Source: Chitinophaga sp.
Lineage (GTDB): Bacteria; Bacteroidota; Bacteroidia; Chitinophagales; Chitinophagaceae
DNA length: 64,000 bases
Assembly (NCBI RefSeq): GCF_017745275.1
Contig: NZ_JAGHZS010000001.1
Span: forward strand, 806,001 to 870,000
Direction: 5' to 3'
The stretch's first letter is position 1. The number at the start of each line of letters is the position of its first letter. This document shows, piece by piece, positions 1 to 10,527 of this stretch. The notes under the pieces are model-generated. The model worked only from the letters and a program-made list of their open reading frames with translations, was not told where the DNA came from and searched no databases. Both the position numbers and the translations under genes were made by a program.

Positions 1-1614
1 AATGTAGGTATCTCACTGGACGAAACCGTTACACTGGCTGATGTCAACGATATCCTGCATGTATTTGGCGCCGGCACAACCGACGCAGCAGAAGTATCTA
101 ACGGTACTACCGGTATTGCAGCAGATTTACAGCGTACTTCTCCTTACCTGCAACACATCGTGTTTAACAGTCATCACAGTGAATCACTGATGATGCGTTA
201 CCTGAAGATGCTGGAAAATAAGGATCTGTCGCTCAATACTTCCATGATCTCCCTGGGTTCCTGCACCATGAAACTGAATGCAGCTACTGAGATGATTCCG
301 TTAAGCTGGGCACACTGGAGCAAAATGCATCCTTTTGCTCCTAAAAACCAGGTGGGTGGCTATTTACAAATGGCCAACGAACTGGGTGAATACCTGAGCA
401 AAATTACCGGTTTTGATTCCTGCAGCCTGCAACCTAACAGTGGTGCACAGGGTGAATATGCCGGCTTGCTGGTGATTCGTGAATACCAGAAGAGCATTGG
501 CCAGGGCCACCGTAACATCATACTGATCCCGATCAGTGCACACGGTACCAACCCTGCATCTGCAGTAATGGCGGGCTTCAAGGTAGTAATTGTAAAAGCA
601 CTGGAAAACGGTTATATCGATGTGGAAGATCTGAAAGCAAAGGCTGCTGCTCATAGCAAAGACCTGGCTGGTATCATGATCACTTACCCATCTACTTACG
701 GTGTGTATGAAGAAAGTGTGAAAGAAATTTGTGCTACCATACACGAACACGGCGGACAAGTGTACATGGACGGCGCCAATATGAACGCACAGGTAGGCTT
801 AACTGCCCCTGGTTTGATTGGAGCAGACGTATGTCACCTGAACCTGCACAAAACCTTCGCTATTCCTCATGGCGGCGGTGGTCCCGGCATGGGCCCTATC
901 TGCGTAGCCAAACACCTGACACCATTCCTGCCAGGCCACGTTACGCTGAATGATGGCAAACCATCCAATGCAGTATCTGCTGCACCATTCGGTTCTGCCA
1001 GCATCCTGCTCATCTCTTACGCTTACATCCGTATGCTTGGATTCAATGGTGTAAAAGCAGCTTCTGAATACGCGATCCTGAATGCCAACTACATGAAGGC
1101 AAGACTGGAAAAAGCATATGATATCCTGTACACTGGTGTTAACGGCACCTGCGCACACGAATTCATTGTAGACCTCCGTCCGTTTAAAGCATCTGCTGGT
1201 ATTGAAGCGGAAGATGTAGCAAAACGTTTGATGGACTACGGTTTCCACGCTCCTACTATGAGCTTCCCGGTACCAGGCACTGTCATGATTGAGCCTACCG
1301 AAAGTGAAGATAAAGGGGAACTGGATCGCTTCTGCGATGCGTTACTGGCTATCCGTGCTGAAATTGCTGCGGTAGAACAAGGCGCTGTAGATAAACAAAA
1401 CAACGTACTGAAAAATGCACCACATACCCAGGCGGTGATCACTGCTGACGAATGGACCCGTCCATACAGCCGTCAACAGGCAGCATTCCCACTGGAATAT
1501 GTGAAAGCAAATAAATTCTGGCCTTCTGTAAGCCGTATCAACAATACGTTCGGTGACAGGAACCTGATTTGTACCTGCGAACCTGCAAGTGCATATGAGG
1601 AGGCAACAGTGTAA
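1..1614 (+). CDS. gcvP: Glycine dehydrogenase (decarboxylating), C-terminal part, truncated by window start
   Basis: Frame 1 is open from base 1 ([25 protein letters not shown]...) into the 160..1614 ORF; motifs [56 protein letters not shown]. Confidence 0.97.
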   Translation, partial: NVGISLDETVTLADVNDILHVFGAGTTDAAEVSNGTTGIAADLQRTSPYLQHIVFNSHHSESLMMRYLKMLENKDLSLNTSMISLGSCTMKLNAATEMIPLSWAHWSKMHPFAPKNQVGGYLQMANELGEYLSKITGFDSCSLQPNSGAQGEYAGLLVIREYQKSIGQGHRNIILIPISAHGTNPASAVMAGFKVVIVKALENGYIDVEDLKAKAAAHSKDLAGIMITYPSTYGVYEESVKEICATIHEHGGQVYMDGANMNAQVGLTAPGLIGADVCHLNLHKTFAIPHGGGGPGMGPICVAKHLTPFLPGHVTLNDGKPSNAVSAAPFGSASILLISYAYIRMLGFNGVKAASEYAILNANYMKARLEKAYDILYTGVNGTCAHEFIVDLRPFKASAGIEAEDVAKRLMDYGFHAPTMSFPVPGTVMIEPTESEDKGELDRFCDALLAIRAEIAAVEQGAVDKQNNVLKNAPHTQAVITADEWTRPYSRQQAAFPLEYVKANKFWPSVSRINNTFGDRNLICTCEPASAYEEATV

Positions 1615-1650
1615 GAAACAGCTATTAGCTTTTAGCTACTAGCTATTAGT

Positions 1651-1687
1651 AAAAGCGGAGAGCATATAATATGCTCTCCGCTTTTTT
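1651..1687. terminator. Hairpin terminator after gcvP
   Basis: AAAAGCGGAGAGCATATAATATGCTCTCCGCTTTTTT, near-perfect stem with T-run. Confidence 0.8.
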
Positions 1688-1719
1688 AATGTTATATGAT
1701 CTTTACTGCATTGGCTGAG

Positions 1720-3003
1720 CTAAAAGCTGGGGGCTAACAGCTGTTCCAATACTTCCAGCTTACCATCAATTGGCTGCGTAATATCCAGTCCCAATATTTT
1801 TGCTACTAACGGGTACACATGTACGTTTTCGAAAGTGGCGATGCGGGTATTGGTTTTGAAAGCGGGTCCCCAGGCCATGAATATGGCATTCATGTTGGTG
1901 AGGTTGTTATCGTATCCGTGATGTCCGGGATGCATTTTTTTACCGTTGGTATCGAAAGCGTAATTCGCTTCTGCCAACAGGATAATATCACCGATGCGGT
2001 TATACACATCTTCCTGGCCGTAGTGCCATCTTTCCGGCGTTTCATTTTTCAGGTAAGCGGTATAATGATTTTCATGTGTTTTGAGATAGGTATAAGCGGC
2101 TTTTATTTCGGTTTCGCTTTTACCGTAGTACATTACCTTTTCCATACCCGGCATTACTTTCAGCGGTTGTAGTTCAGGCGCGTCGGGGATTTTGAGGGTA
2201 TTTACCGTATCTACTGCAAGCATACCATGATCAGATACCACGATGAAATTTACCGGCAGCTGTAGTTGATTCACGGCGGCAACCATTTTGCCAATGGCGG
2301 CATCTACAAATTGAACGGCGTTGCGTGCGCTGTCAGAATCCGGGCCGTATTTATGTCCCATGTGATCTACTTCGGGGAAGTAGAAAGTGATAAGGTGCGG
2401 GCGTTGATCTTCCGGGAGCTGCAGCCAGTTCACCACTTGTTGAATACGTTGGTCGATACCTGTTTTTTCCTGGTATTTAAAGTAATAAGTAGGTCTTATA
2501 TTTTGTACGGCGCTTTCCGTGCCTACCCAGAAATAGCTGGCACTCAGCATTTGCTGTTTTTCGGCGAGTACCCATAATGGTACGCCGTTGTACCAGGTGC
2601 CATCTTCCACGGCGTCGCGGTTACCAACTTTGTATACTGCATCGCGTTTACGATCGTAAAATAGATTATCTACCAGGCCGTGATGCGCAGGATATAAGCC
2701 GGTGGCCAGTGAGTAGTGGTTAGGAAAGGTGAGCGAAGGAAAAGATGGCTGCATAGCGGTAGCGCGTACGCCTGCCCCGGATAACTGAAGCAGATGCGTG
2801 GCGTTATATTTTTCTGCGTAGTCATAGCGAAATCCATCAATGGAGATCATAATAACATAAGGCCTGGTTTGTTGTGTAGCGCTGTTTTTCCTTCCTTCTA
2901 CAATTAGCTGGGCCGTGTCCTGTGCGTAGTTGTTGATACTGATCAAAAGCAGGGCGGCGGCGAATAAAAAAATCCTTTTCACGATTGTTGTTTTATGATA
3001 CAA
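1720..3003 (-). CDS. Alkaline phosphatase family / ectonucleotide pyrophosphatase-phosphodiesterase, secreted
   Basis: Signal peptide; YVIMISIDGFRYDY, PSFPSLTFPNHYSLATGLYPAHHG, VSDHGM metal-site motifs. Confidence 0.88.
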   Translation of the reverse strand: MYHKTTIVKRIFLFAAALLLISINNYAQDTAQLIVEGRKNSATQQTRPYVIMISIDGFRYDYAEKYNATHLLQLSGAGVRATAMQPSFPSLTFPNHYSLATGLYPAHHGLVDNLFYDRKRDAVYKVGNRDAVEDGTWYNGVPLWVLAEKQQMLSASYFWVGTESAVQNIRPTYYFKYQEKTGIDQRIQQVVNWLQLPEDQRPHLITFYFPEVDHMGHKYGPDSDSARNAVQFVDAAIGKMVAAVNQLQLPVNFIVVSDHGMLAVDTVNTLKIPDAPELQPLKVMPGMEKVMYYGKSETEIKAAYTYLKTHENHYTAYLKNETPERWHYGQEDVYNRIGDIILLAEANYAFDTNGKKMHPGHHGYDNNLTNMNAIFMAWGPAFKTNTRIATFENVHVYPLVAKILGLDITQPIDGKLEVLEQLLAPSF

Positions 3004-3286
3004 TGGGGTAGAAAAACAGATGGGTTATAATAAGGGGAGCAAATTAGGTAACTATTTTCACTCTGCGCGACATAAATAAATTATGAATACGTTAATAAGC
3101 CCGAAGAAATAAATAACTGAGGAGGTATCTATCTCCCTAAATATGTAATAATATTTTAACACATATTATCCCCAAACTGCTGTAAATAAGCAAAATGATA
3201 ATCACTGAAGAAAAAATTATATATATAATATTAATTAATTAATTGTTTATCTTTATATTAGCCTACTGAAAAACCATACAATAACT

Positions 3287-3799
3287 ATGTCCGACTACAC
3301 CTTTATTACTACTGAAGAACACTTTTTACTACAGGATGCGCTGAAGAGAAACAAGCAACAGTTGACCAAATTTGCCCTTATTGGTTTTGGCTTATTACTG
3401 GTAGCAGCCATCATCCCGCAAATATATTTGTATACTCACAACACGATGGGTGATGCAGATGATTCGCTCCTGTCGTTCAAGAACCTTTGGTTCTGGGTAT
3501 GGTTGTTATCTTTTGTGATAGCGCTTGTATTTGCCCTCATTAAAGTAACTGACATCCGTTACTGGGCAATTAAAAAGGATCTTACTTCTTTACAGAAAGG
3601 TACTTTGCAGGCGCCAATGGAAGCAGTGTACCTGGAAAACAATGATTCACAAACCAACATTATGATCCTGCTGGAGAATAAGAAAAAACGTTTGTTTTAC
3701 TGGATGCGTGGTGCACTGGAAGGCTATCGTGCCGGGCAGGAAGTAGAGATTACGTATGCCCGTTATTCCCGTGTAATCATCAGCATTAATAAGAAATAA
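3287..3799 (+). CDS. Hypothetical membrane protein, two predicted TM helices
   Basis: 170 aa ORF with two hydrophobic segments; hairpin terminator follows. Confidence 0.7.
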   Translation: MSDYTFITTEEHFLLQDALKRNKQQLTKFALIGFGLLLVAAIIPQIYLYTHNTMGDADDSLLSFKNLWFWVWLLSFVIALVFALIKVTDIRYWAIKKDLTSLQKGTLQAPMEAVYLENNDSQTNIMILLENKKKRLFYWMRGALEGYRAGQEVEITYARYSRVIISINKK

Positions 3800-3821
3800 T
3801 TGATCGTTTTTCACGTGCCGG

Positions 3822-3853
3822 GTCCTGTGCGTTGGTTTACTAACGTACAGGAC
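3822..3853 (+). terminator. Hairpin after the 3287-3799 ORF
   Basis: GTCCTGTGCGTTGGTTTACTAACGTACAGGAC followed by a T-rich stretch. Confidence 0.6.
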
Positions 3854-3939
3854 TATTTTATTTTGTTAATCTCTACCTGCCCCGTATCTTGTATTGAACT
3901 GACTTTTATATCCCAAATAACACTTTTACAAGTAAGCCT

Positions 3940-4785
3940 ATGTTTGTATTTAAAAAAAATGGTGCCCTAAAATGTTTCGCAATTGTATCGCTACTGTCTA
4001 TGATCGCCTGTCGAAAAAAAAACGATCCTGTTAAACCAACAGTTCCAAATGACGGCTACCTGATAAAGACCGCGACCTTTGTATCCAACTCACCATATAT
4101 CCTGAGTATGACCTTCAACTATAACAACAAATACCAGTTGACATCTGTTGGAATGGGCAATGAAAAAGGACTTTACGCGTCTAACCAACAGCATTATGAT
4201 GAGCAGGGAAGAATTATCTATAATAACGGATTTCGGGGAGATAACATCACGCCTGTTTCTTATGACTCTATTGTATGGGCTGGCCAAAAATCAATGCGCT
4301 ATACCCGCTGGATTTCAGCTGGCCCAACGGTTTACGATACCGCCCAATATGAGTATAATAATACCGGACTTCCAATTTTCTGGAGTCGTCCTATCGTTGA
4401 TCTCGAGTATATCTATGAAAATGGCGACCTCGTGAAGCGGATTACGACCAAGTTTGCCGGTAGAGATAATATTTTTTCCAAGTCGGAAGCTACTTTTGAA
4501 TATGATTCTATGCCTAACCCTTTCTATTGGCTGTTTCTGCATAACCCATACGTTAGTGAACTTTCAGAACGAGCCGACTACTTTATGTTACCCAGCAAAC
4601 ATAATATCACTAAAATGAGCATCAACTATCTCTCCGGAGGAGATCCCGCGTATATCACCGAAATGCTCTTTGAAAATAAATACAACGCTACCACCCACTT
4701 GCTGGAAGAGCAAACTTTGAAATATAAGACTTTACCCGGAGATACCGTACGATCAAGTACCGTCTTTACGTACATCAAACTGTAG
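3940..4785 (+). CDS. Hypothetical lipoprotein (DUF4595-like style)
   Basis: Lipobox-like LLSMIAC; YD-like beta repeats (FEYDSMPNPFY). Confidence 0.65.
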   Translation: MFVFKKNGALKCFAIVSLLSMIACRKKNDPVKPTVPNDGYLIKTATFVSNSPYILSMTFNYNNKYQLTSVGMGNEKGLYASNQQHYDEQGRIIYNNGFRGDNITPVSYDSIVWAGQKSMRYTRWISAGPTVYDTAQYEYNNTGLPIFWSRPIVDLEYIYENGDLVKRITTKFAGRDNIFSKSEATFEYDSMPNPFYWLFLHNPYVSELSERADYFMLPSKHNITKMSINYLSGGDPAYITEMLFENKYNATTHLLEEQTLKYKTLPGDTVRSSTVFTYIKL

Positions 4786-4870
4786 TAACAGATCTTACCA
4801 GATATGCCAAAATTTACAGACTTTTGTATGCAGCCAATCTGCATTCAAAAATCAGTAAATCATTTTCATC

Positions 4871-5221
4871 ATGACCCTCGCCCAATTTCAGGAATATTGC
4901 CTTTCACTTCCCGGTGTGACAGAAGAATTTCCTTTCGGAGATCAAACCCTGGTATATAAAGTAAGTGGTAAAGTATTTGCCCTCAGTGGCATAGAAGATT
5001 TCCATTCCATCAACCTGAAATGTGATCCGGAAGAAGCCATAGAACTGCGTGAACGCTATGAAGGCGTTATCCCCGGCTATCACATGAATAAGAAACACTG
5101 GAATACCGTGGATGTACATTCCGGCATCTCCAACAAGCTGATACTGGAATGGATAAAAAATTCCTACAACCTGGTAGTTGCCAGCTTGCCTAAAAAAGAG
5201 CGGGAAAAACTGGGCCAATAA
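4871..5221 (+). CDS. MmcQ/YjbR family DNA-binding protein
   Basis: CLSLPGVTEEFPFGDQTLVYKV...PGYHMNKKHWNTV motif set. Confidence 0.88.
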   Translation: MTLAQFQEYCLSLPGVTEEFPFGDQTLVYKVSGKVFALSGIEDFHSINLKCDPEEAIELRERYEGVIPGYHMNKKHWNTVDVHSGISNKLILEWIKNSYNLVVASLPKKEREKLGQ

Positions 5222-5300
5222 CCGTTCCCCATATAACCCACCAGTCATCCATATTTTTGCATTATTTTAGCCCCCAATCTAAATCTTAAATAAACCGTTT

Positions 5301-7193
5301 ATGAGAAAATGGCTGCTACTGGCCTGCACCGCGCTATTTCTGATACCCGCTGTGTGTAAAGCTGTTAACCAGGACTCCCTTTGGATGTATGAACACTACA
5401 CCAAAAAAGAAGTATACATCCCTATGCGGGATGGCGTAAAATTGTTTACCGCCGTTTACCTGCCCAAGGATCAATCAGAAAAACATCCGATCCTGATGAC
5501 GCGCACTCCGTATTCCTGCGCTCCTTATGGCGAAAAAAATTTCCGTCCGTATTACAATACGTACTTCAACAACTACATGAAAGAAGGTTATATCCTGGTA
5601 GTACAGGATGTGAGAGGTACCTGGATGAGTGAAGGTAAGTTTGTGAATGTACGTCCTTTTAACCCGGCCAAGAAAGGGAAGACTGACATCGATGAAGCCA
5701 GTGATACTTATGATACCATCGACTGGCTGGTGAAAAATCTCGCCGGCAACAACGGTAATGTAGGCGTACTGGGTATTTCCTATCCCGGCTTCTACTCTAC
5801 CATGGCTTCACTGAGCAACCACCCTGCTTTAAAGGCAGTGAGCCCACAGGCTCCTGTTACTGACTGGTTTGTAGGAGATGACTTTCATCACAACGGTGCG
5901 TTCTTTCTCTCCGATGCCTTTTCTTTCTACACCGTTTTCGATCATCCACATCCGAAACCAACAACAGTAGGGCCTAAAGGCATCCAATACTACACCCGCG
6001 ATAATTATAAGTATTACCTGGAAACCGGCGCACTGCCTAACTTCTCCAAAATTATCGGTGACAGCGTTACTTTCTGGCAGGAGATGTATGCGCATCCTAC
6101 CTACGATAGCTGGTGGAAAGCGCGTAACGTACGCAACTTCGTGCAAAATGTAAAACCAGCCATGCTGGTAGTTGGCGGCGTATTTGACGCAGAAGATTGC
6201 TTCGGCGCCTGGAACACTTATAAAGCCATCGAAGAAAAAAGTCCGGCTACCAATAACCGCCTTGTAATGGGCCCCTGGTATCATGGTCAATGGGCATCCA
6301 ATGATGGTACTCACCTGGGTAACGTACGCTTCGGCAGCAATACCGCTGAATACTATACCAGCAACATCGAAATTCCTTTCTTCAACTATTACCTGAAAGG
6401 TAAAGGACAGGCACCTGCCATAGCAGAAGCCACCATCTTCTTCACCGGCGAAAACAAATGGAAACAATTACCTAAATGGCCTCCTGCAGATATGTCGCCA
6501 ACACCTATCTACCTGCAGGATAATGGCAAGCTTGATTTCACCAAACCAGCCGGCAGCAACAACTTTAGTGAATATGTGAGCGATCCCGCGAAACCTGTTC
6601 CATATACAGAGGATGTACATTTCAACCGTACTATCAACTACATGACCGACGATCAGCGCTTTGCTTCCCGCAGACCAGATGTTGCCGTATTTGAAAGTGA
6701 AGAACTTACCAGCGATGTTACCCTGGCAGGTCCGGTGGTAGCTGACCTGATCGCCAGCATCAGCACTACCGATGCGGACTTCATTGTAAAGGTGATTGAT
6801 GTATTCCCGAACGATTTTAAATATGAAGAAGATGCCAGCACGGAACATCGCCGTGTTCCGTCTTCTACCTATCCAATGGGTGGTTACCAGATGCTGGTAC
6901 GCGGAGAAATTATGCGCGGCAAATTCCGCAATAGCCTCGAAACACCGGAAGCATTTGTTCCTGATCAACCTACCAACGTGAAATTCACGTTACCGGACGT
7001 GGCCCATACCTTCCAGAAAGGCCACCGTATTATGATACAGGTACAAAATAGCTGGTTCCCACTGGTTGACCGCAATCCGCAGCAGTTCATGGATATTTAC
7101 AAAGCCACAGATAAAGACTTCAAAAAAGCAACTATCCGCATCTATCACGATGCACAGCACCCTTCCAGTGTGATATTGCCAATTGTAAAATAA
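5301..7193 (+). CDS. CocE/NonD family hydrolase (X-Pro dipeptidyl-peptidase/acylase)
   Basis: YIPMRDGVKLFTAVYLP, QDVRGTWMSEG, GISYPGFYSTMAS nucleophile elbow, C-terminal jelly roll. Confidence 0.92.
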   Translation: MRKWLLLACTALFLIPAVCKAVNQDSLWMYEHYTKKEVYIPMRDGVKLFTAVYLPKDQSEKHPILMTRTPYSCAPYGEKNFRPYYNTYFNNYMKEGYILVVQDVRGTWMSEGKFVNVRPFNPAKKGKTDIDEASDTYDTIDWLVKNLAGNNGNVGVLGISYPGFYSTMASLSNHPALKAVSPQAPVTDWFVGDDFHHNGAFFLSDAFSFYTVFDHPHPKPTTVGPKGIQYYTRDNYKYYLETGALPNFSKIIGDSVTFWQEMYAHPTYDSWWKARNVRNFVQNVKPAMLVVGGVFDAEDCFGAWNTYKAIEEKSPATNNRLVMGPWYHGQWASNDGTHLGNVRFGSNTAEYYTSNIEIPFFNYYLKGKGQAPAIAEATIFFTGENKWKQLPKWPPADMSPTPIYLQDNGKLDFTKPAGSNNFSEYVSDPAKPVPYTEDVHFNRTINYMTDDQRFASRRPDVAVFESEELTSDVTLAGPVVADLIASISTTDADFIVKVIDVFPNDFKYEEDASTEHRRVPSSTYPMGGYQMLVRGEIMRGKFRNSLETPEAFVPDQPTNVKFTLPDVAHTFQKGHRIMIQVQNSWFPLVDRNPQQFMDIYKATDKDFKKATIRIYHDAQHPSSVILPIVK

Positions 7194-7199
7194 ATATCT

Positions 7200-7232
7200 T
7201 TCCTGGCGCCCTATATCAGCGGGCGCCAGGAT
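7200..7232. terminator. Hairpin between convergent genes
   Basis: CCTGGCGCCCTATATCAGCGGGCGCCAGG. Confidence 0.65.
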
Positions 7233-7235
7233 CAT

Positions 7236-8420
7236 TTACCAGCGCATCTTTCCGCCCCCACCCCATTCAATCCAGTCGGCTGCACCACCATCCATGGTTT
7301 TAAGTGCTACCTGTATAAAGCCATACCTGCCTATATTATAACGCAAGGCTATCCGCATAAAGTAATTTCCTTTTTCATTATTACGCTTCCAGGCATAGGA
7401 ACCCAACTGGGCCTTCATTTCAAAGTCTTTCACATGCAACGTATAGCCGGCATGGTAGCCCATCAGCATTTTATCCGTGGTGCTTACGTTGGTATATAAC
7501 TTATGATAAGTCCAGCCCAGGGAGCCATCATAAAACCCATCGAGTCCGCCGCCGATGCTGCTCATGTGGGAGATACGGCGGTTATAGTCAAATATCAGGG
7601 AAGCGGTACCATAAAAGGCTTGCAGGTGTTCATCGCTGGGAGTTTGTACTACGCCAAAGGCAGCGGTAGCACTGACTTCATTATACAACCGCGGCGGTGG
7701 TACCGGTTGTTTCACAAAGGTGGGTCTTCGTGGCGCCTTGTATGTAGGATCAATTTGTTGTATTACAATACCGCGGATAATATTGTAATGGTAGCGTATT
7801 CCTACATGCAGGCCGGCCATATTTAATCCCAGGTTGGGCGTATGTGTACGGCCATTGGAAAAGTGGGTGATATCTGCTCCATAAAGGAAATCAATGGCGT
7901 CCGAAACTTTCAGCACTCCACTGGCGCTAAGATTAAAATAAACATCCACCTTGGAGCCAATGGCATCGTTGAGAGGATTTTTGCTGGAGTCATAGGGGTT
8001 TAGGTCATAAGTCAGGCCCAGGGATAGTCCCAGCTCAAAGTCGTTGATTTTCCGGCGATGAAAAGGCACAAAAAAGAAACCGTATATCCCGCTGGGGTTT
8101 CCCAGGATAGTGGGATTGCCAATATCTCCGGTGTAAAAACCGAGACCATAGCTGGGATAATTAAACACGCGCTGCCAGGTTTTGTTGCCACTGGATTGCC
8201 AGCCCATGCGCAGCTCTACCGACCGGTAACCATCATCCAGCGCAATTTTCAGCTCTTCCCCATTATATAAATGGGAGCCGGAGTGGAACTTTAGCTCCAG
8301 GTATTTATGCTGGCCAAGGTTAGGATTCAACCTGGCTCTTTTCCACAGATCAGTGGTATCCTGTGCTGGCAAACATCTCCCGAAAAATAATAATAACAGA
8401 AACAGGGCATATGGCTTCAT
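7236..8420 (-). CDS. Outer-membrane acyloxyacyl hydrolase / PagL-like lipid A deacylase family
   Basis: Signal peptide; HFSNG catalytic-type motif in ADITHFSNGRTHTPNLGLN; beta-barrel pattern. Confidence 0.65.
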   Translation of the reverse strand: MKPYALFLLLLFFGRCLPAQDTTDLWKRARLNPNLGQHKYLELKFHSGSHLYNGEELKIALDDGYRSVELRMGWQSSGNKTWQRVFNYPSYGLGFYTGDIGNPTILGNPSGIYGFFFVPFHRRKINDFELGLSLGLTYDLNPYDSSKNPLNDAIGSKVDVYFNLSASGVLKVSDAIDFLYGADITHFSNGRTHTPNLGLNMAGLHVGIRYHYNIIRGIVIQQIDPTYKAPRRPTFVKQPVPPPRLYNEVSATAAFGVVQTPSDEHLQAFYGTASLIFDYNRRISHMSSIGGGLDGFYDGSLGWTYHKLYTNVSTTDKMLMGYHAGYTLHVKDFEMKAQLGSYAWKRNNEKGNYFMRIALRYNIGRYGFIQVALKTMDGGAADWIEWGGGGKMRW

Positions 8421-8556
8421 AACAATGGCAAAAACAAGAAATATGGCCGAATGTTCAATGCCATAAAAGGCCGGCCTGCTAAAATATTTTATTGATTAAC
8501 TTGCAGGCATTAATAAAACCCTTATTTTAAATAATATTACTGACAACAACGCTTTT

Positions 8557-9282
8557 ATGTACAAGAAATACCTGTTCATCGGTGCACTGGGATGTTTGTC
8601 TACACAAGCTTTCAGTCAAACCAAACCTACACCTAAGCCAGCTGCCAAACCGGCCGTAAAAACTGCCGCGAAAGCATCCGTAATGAAAACACGCCTGGAT
8701 TCCGTGAGCTATGGTATTGGCGCTAACATTGCCGAAAACCTGAAAGCCCAGGGACTGGATAATATCAATACCGCTTTATTAGCCAGGGCTATACAGGATG
8801 CACTTAAAAATCAAACTTTATTACTGTCAAAAGAACAATGTGATATGAGCATAAGTAATTATCTGCAGCAGTTAAAAGCTGACAAATCTGCCAAGAACCG
8901 TGAAGCAGGGCTGAAGTTCCTCGCCGAAAACAAATCAAAACCAGGCGTGGTAACCCTTCCTGATGGTTTACAATATGAAATCCTGAAAGCAGGAGATGGT
9001 CCTAAACCAACTATCAACGACAAAGTAAAAACACACTACCACGGTACTTTAATTGATGGTACTGTGTTCGATAGCTCTGTTGACAGAGGTCAGCCTATCT
9101 CCTTCCCGGTGAGTGGTGTGATAAAAGGATGGACAGAAGCCCTGCAATTAATGCCTGTAGGCTCTAAATGGCGTCTTTTCATTCCATCTGAGCTGGCATA
9201 TGGCGATCGTGGCGCAGGTCCGAAAATCGGCCCCGGCAGTACGCTGGTGTTTGATGTGGAATTGCTGGCTATTGAGCAGTAA
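8557..9282 (+). CDS. FKBP-type peptidyl-prolyl cis-trans isomerase, secreted
   Basis: KVKTHYHGTLIDGTVFDSSVDRGQPISFPVSGVIKGWTEALQLMPVGSKWRLFIPSELAYG. Confidence 0.95.
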   Translation: MYKKYLFIGALGCLSTQAFSQTKPTPKPAAKPAVKTAAKASVMKTRLDSVSYGIGANIAENLKAQGLDNINTALLARAIQDALKNQTLLLSKEQCDMSISNYLQQLKADKSAKNREAGLKFLAENKSKPGVVTLPDGLQYEILKAGDGPKPTINDKVKTHYHGTLIDGTVFDSSVDRGQPISFPVSGVIKGWTEALQLMPVGSKWRLFIPSELAYGDRGAGPKIGPGSTLVFDVELLAIEQ

Positions 9283-9289
9283 TTTATGG

Positions 9290-9405
9290 AGCTGAAAGCA
9301 TAAAGCACAAAGCATAAAGCTATTGAAGCGATTGATTAAAGCGAAAATCTTCGCTCTCATCAATCGCTTCAATAGCTTTATGCTTTGTGCTTTATGCTTT
9401 CAGCT
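9290..9405. repeat. Heptad palindrome, subfamily B
   Basis: AGCTGAAAGCATAAAGCACAAAGCATAAAGCTATTGAAGCGATTGAT... and its near-perfect reverse complement; fills the FKBP/aroC convergent gap and overlaps the aroC stop. Confidence 0.9.
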
Positions 9406-10390
9406 TCCTCGGCCTGCGTTGTTCCAGCAGCATAAAATCTGCCAGCACCATAGCCGTTACTGCCTCCAGTACTACGGGTACACGGAGCGCAATACATAAG
9501 TCGTGGCGCCCTTTCACACTGAATGTTTCCACTTCCCCGCTTTTGATATTCAGGGTTTGTTGTTCCTTTGGTGTGCTGGACGTAGGCTTCACTGCAATCC
9601 GGAATACCAGCGGGTTACCGTTGGTGATACCGCCTACCACGCCGCCGGCATGATTAGTAGCTGTTTTACCGGTTTTATCCAGGATGGCATCGTTGTGTTC
9701 CAATCCTTTCATTTTGGCGGCGGCAAAGCCAGCGCCAAATTCAATACCTTTCACCGCGGGGATAGCAAATACTGCATGTGCCAGCGCTGACTCCAGGGAA
9801 TCAAAGAAGGGTTCTCCCAATCCGATAGGCAGGCCGTCTACCACACATTCCACGATACCGCCTACAGAATCTTTCGCCGCAATAGCTGCTTCCAGGCCTT
9901 CTTCCGCATTGGCATAGCCACCCACTTCTGTGATGGTAGCATTTACCTGGATATCGTTCCCTAAAATTTTCTTGGCAATAACACCGGCTGCTACCAGATT
10001 GAGGGTGAGCCTGCCGCTGAAATGCCCGCCACCACGGTAGTCTTCAAAGCCTCCGAATTTTTCGGTGGCTACAAAGTCGGCATGACCCGGACGCGGGAAC
10101 TCTCGTAATTTATCATAATCGGCGCTACGGGTATTGTTATTTTCAAACAAGATAGTCACGGGTGCGCCGGTTGTATGATCATTAAACACACCGGATTTAA
10201 TGAACGGTAAATCTTCTTCTTTTCGGGGAGTAGTGCCCCTGGAGCCGCCTTTACGGCGTTCCAGGTCTGCCAGGAAATCTTCCTGCTTTAAAGGCAGGCC
10301 GGCAGGAATGCCATCTATATTTACGCCAACACTGGCGCCATGTGATTCTCCAAAAACGTTGACCCTGAATAATCTGCCAAAACTGTTCAC
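9392..10390 (-). CDS. aroC: Chorismate synthase
   Basis: FGESHGASVGVNIDGIPAGLP, RPGHADFVATEKFGGFEDYRGGGHFSGR, NHAGGVVGGITNG. Confidence 0.97.
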   Translation of the reverse strand: MNSFGRLFRVNVFGESHGASVGVNIDGIPAGLPLKQEDFLADLERRKGGSRGTTPRKEEDLPFIKSGVFNDHTTGAPVTILFENNNTRSADYDKLREFPRPGHADFVATEKFGGFEDYRGGGHFSGRLTLNLVAAGVIAKKILGNDIQVNATITEVGGYANAEEGLEAAIAAKDSVGGIVECVVDGLPIGLGEPFFDSLESALAHAVFAIPAVKGIEFGAGFAAAKMKGLEHNDAILDKTGKTATNHAGGVVGGITNGNPLVFRIAVKPTSSTPKEQQTLNIKSGEVETFSVKGRHDLCIALRVPVVLEAVTAMVLADFMLLEQRRPRKLKA

Positions 10391-10417
10391 ACGCTGATAA
10401 TTTAAAGTGAAAAAACA

Positions 10418-10520
10418 GCTGTTAGCTTTTAGCAGTCAGCTTTTAGCAAATGCAGCGGAGATTAACATATTATATAGTCTCGCTGCATTTGCTAAAAGCT
10501 GACTGCTAAAAGCTAACAGC
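10418..10520. repeat. Heptad palindrome, subfamily A
   Basis: Identical 40-bp arms GCTGTTAGCTTTTAGCAGTCAGCTTTTAGCAAATGCAGCG at 10418-10457 and, inverted, 10481-10520. Confidence 0.92.
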
Positions 10521-10527
10521 CAGCACG

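Noticed and set aside
360-1442. Several antisense ORFs inside gcvP (360-581, 364-759, 799-1248, 1236-1442)
   Set aside because: Fully overlapped by a strongly conserved gene; shadow ORFs with no recognizable motifs
9290-9405. Long inverted repeats as terminal inverted repeats of an IS or MITE
   Set aside because: No transposase nearby, no clear target-site duplication, arms differ between loci in 7-bp steps; treated as a palindrome family, though a mobile origin is not excluded
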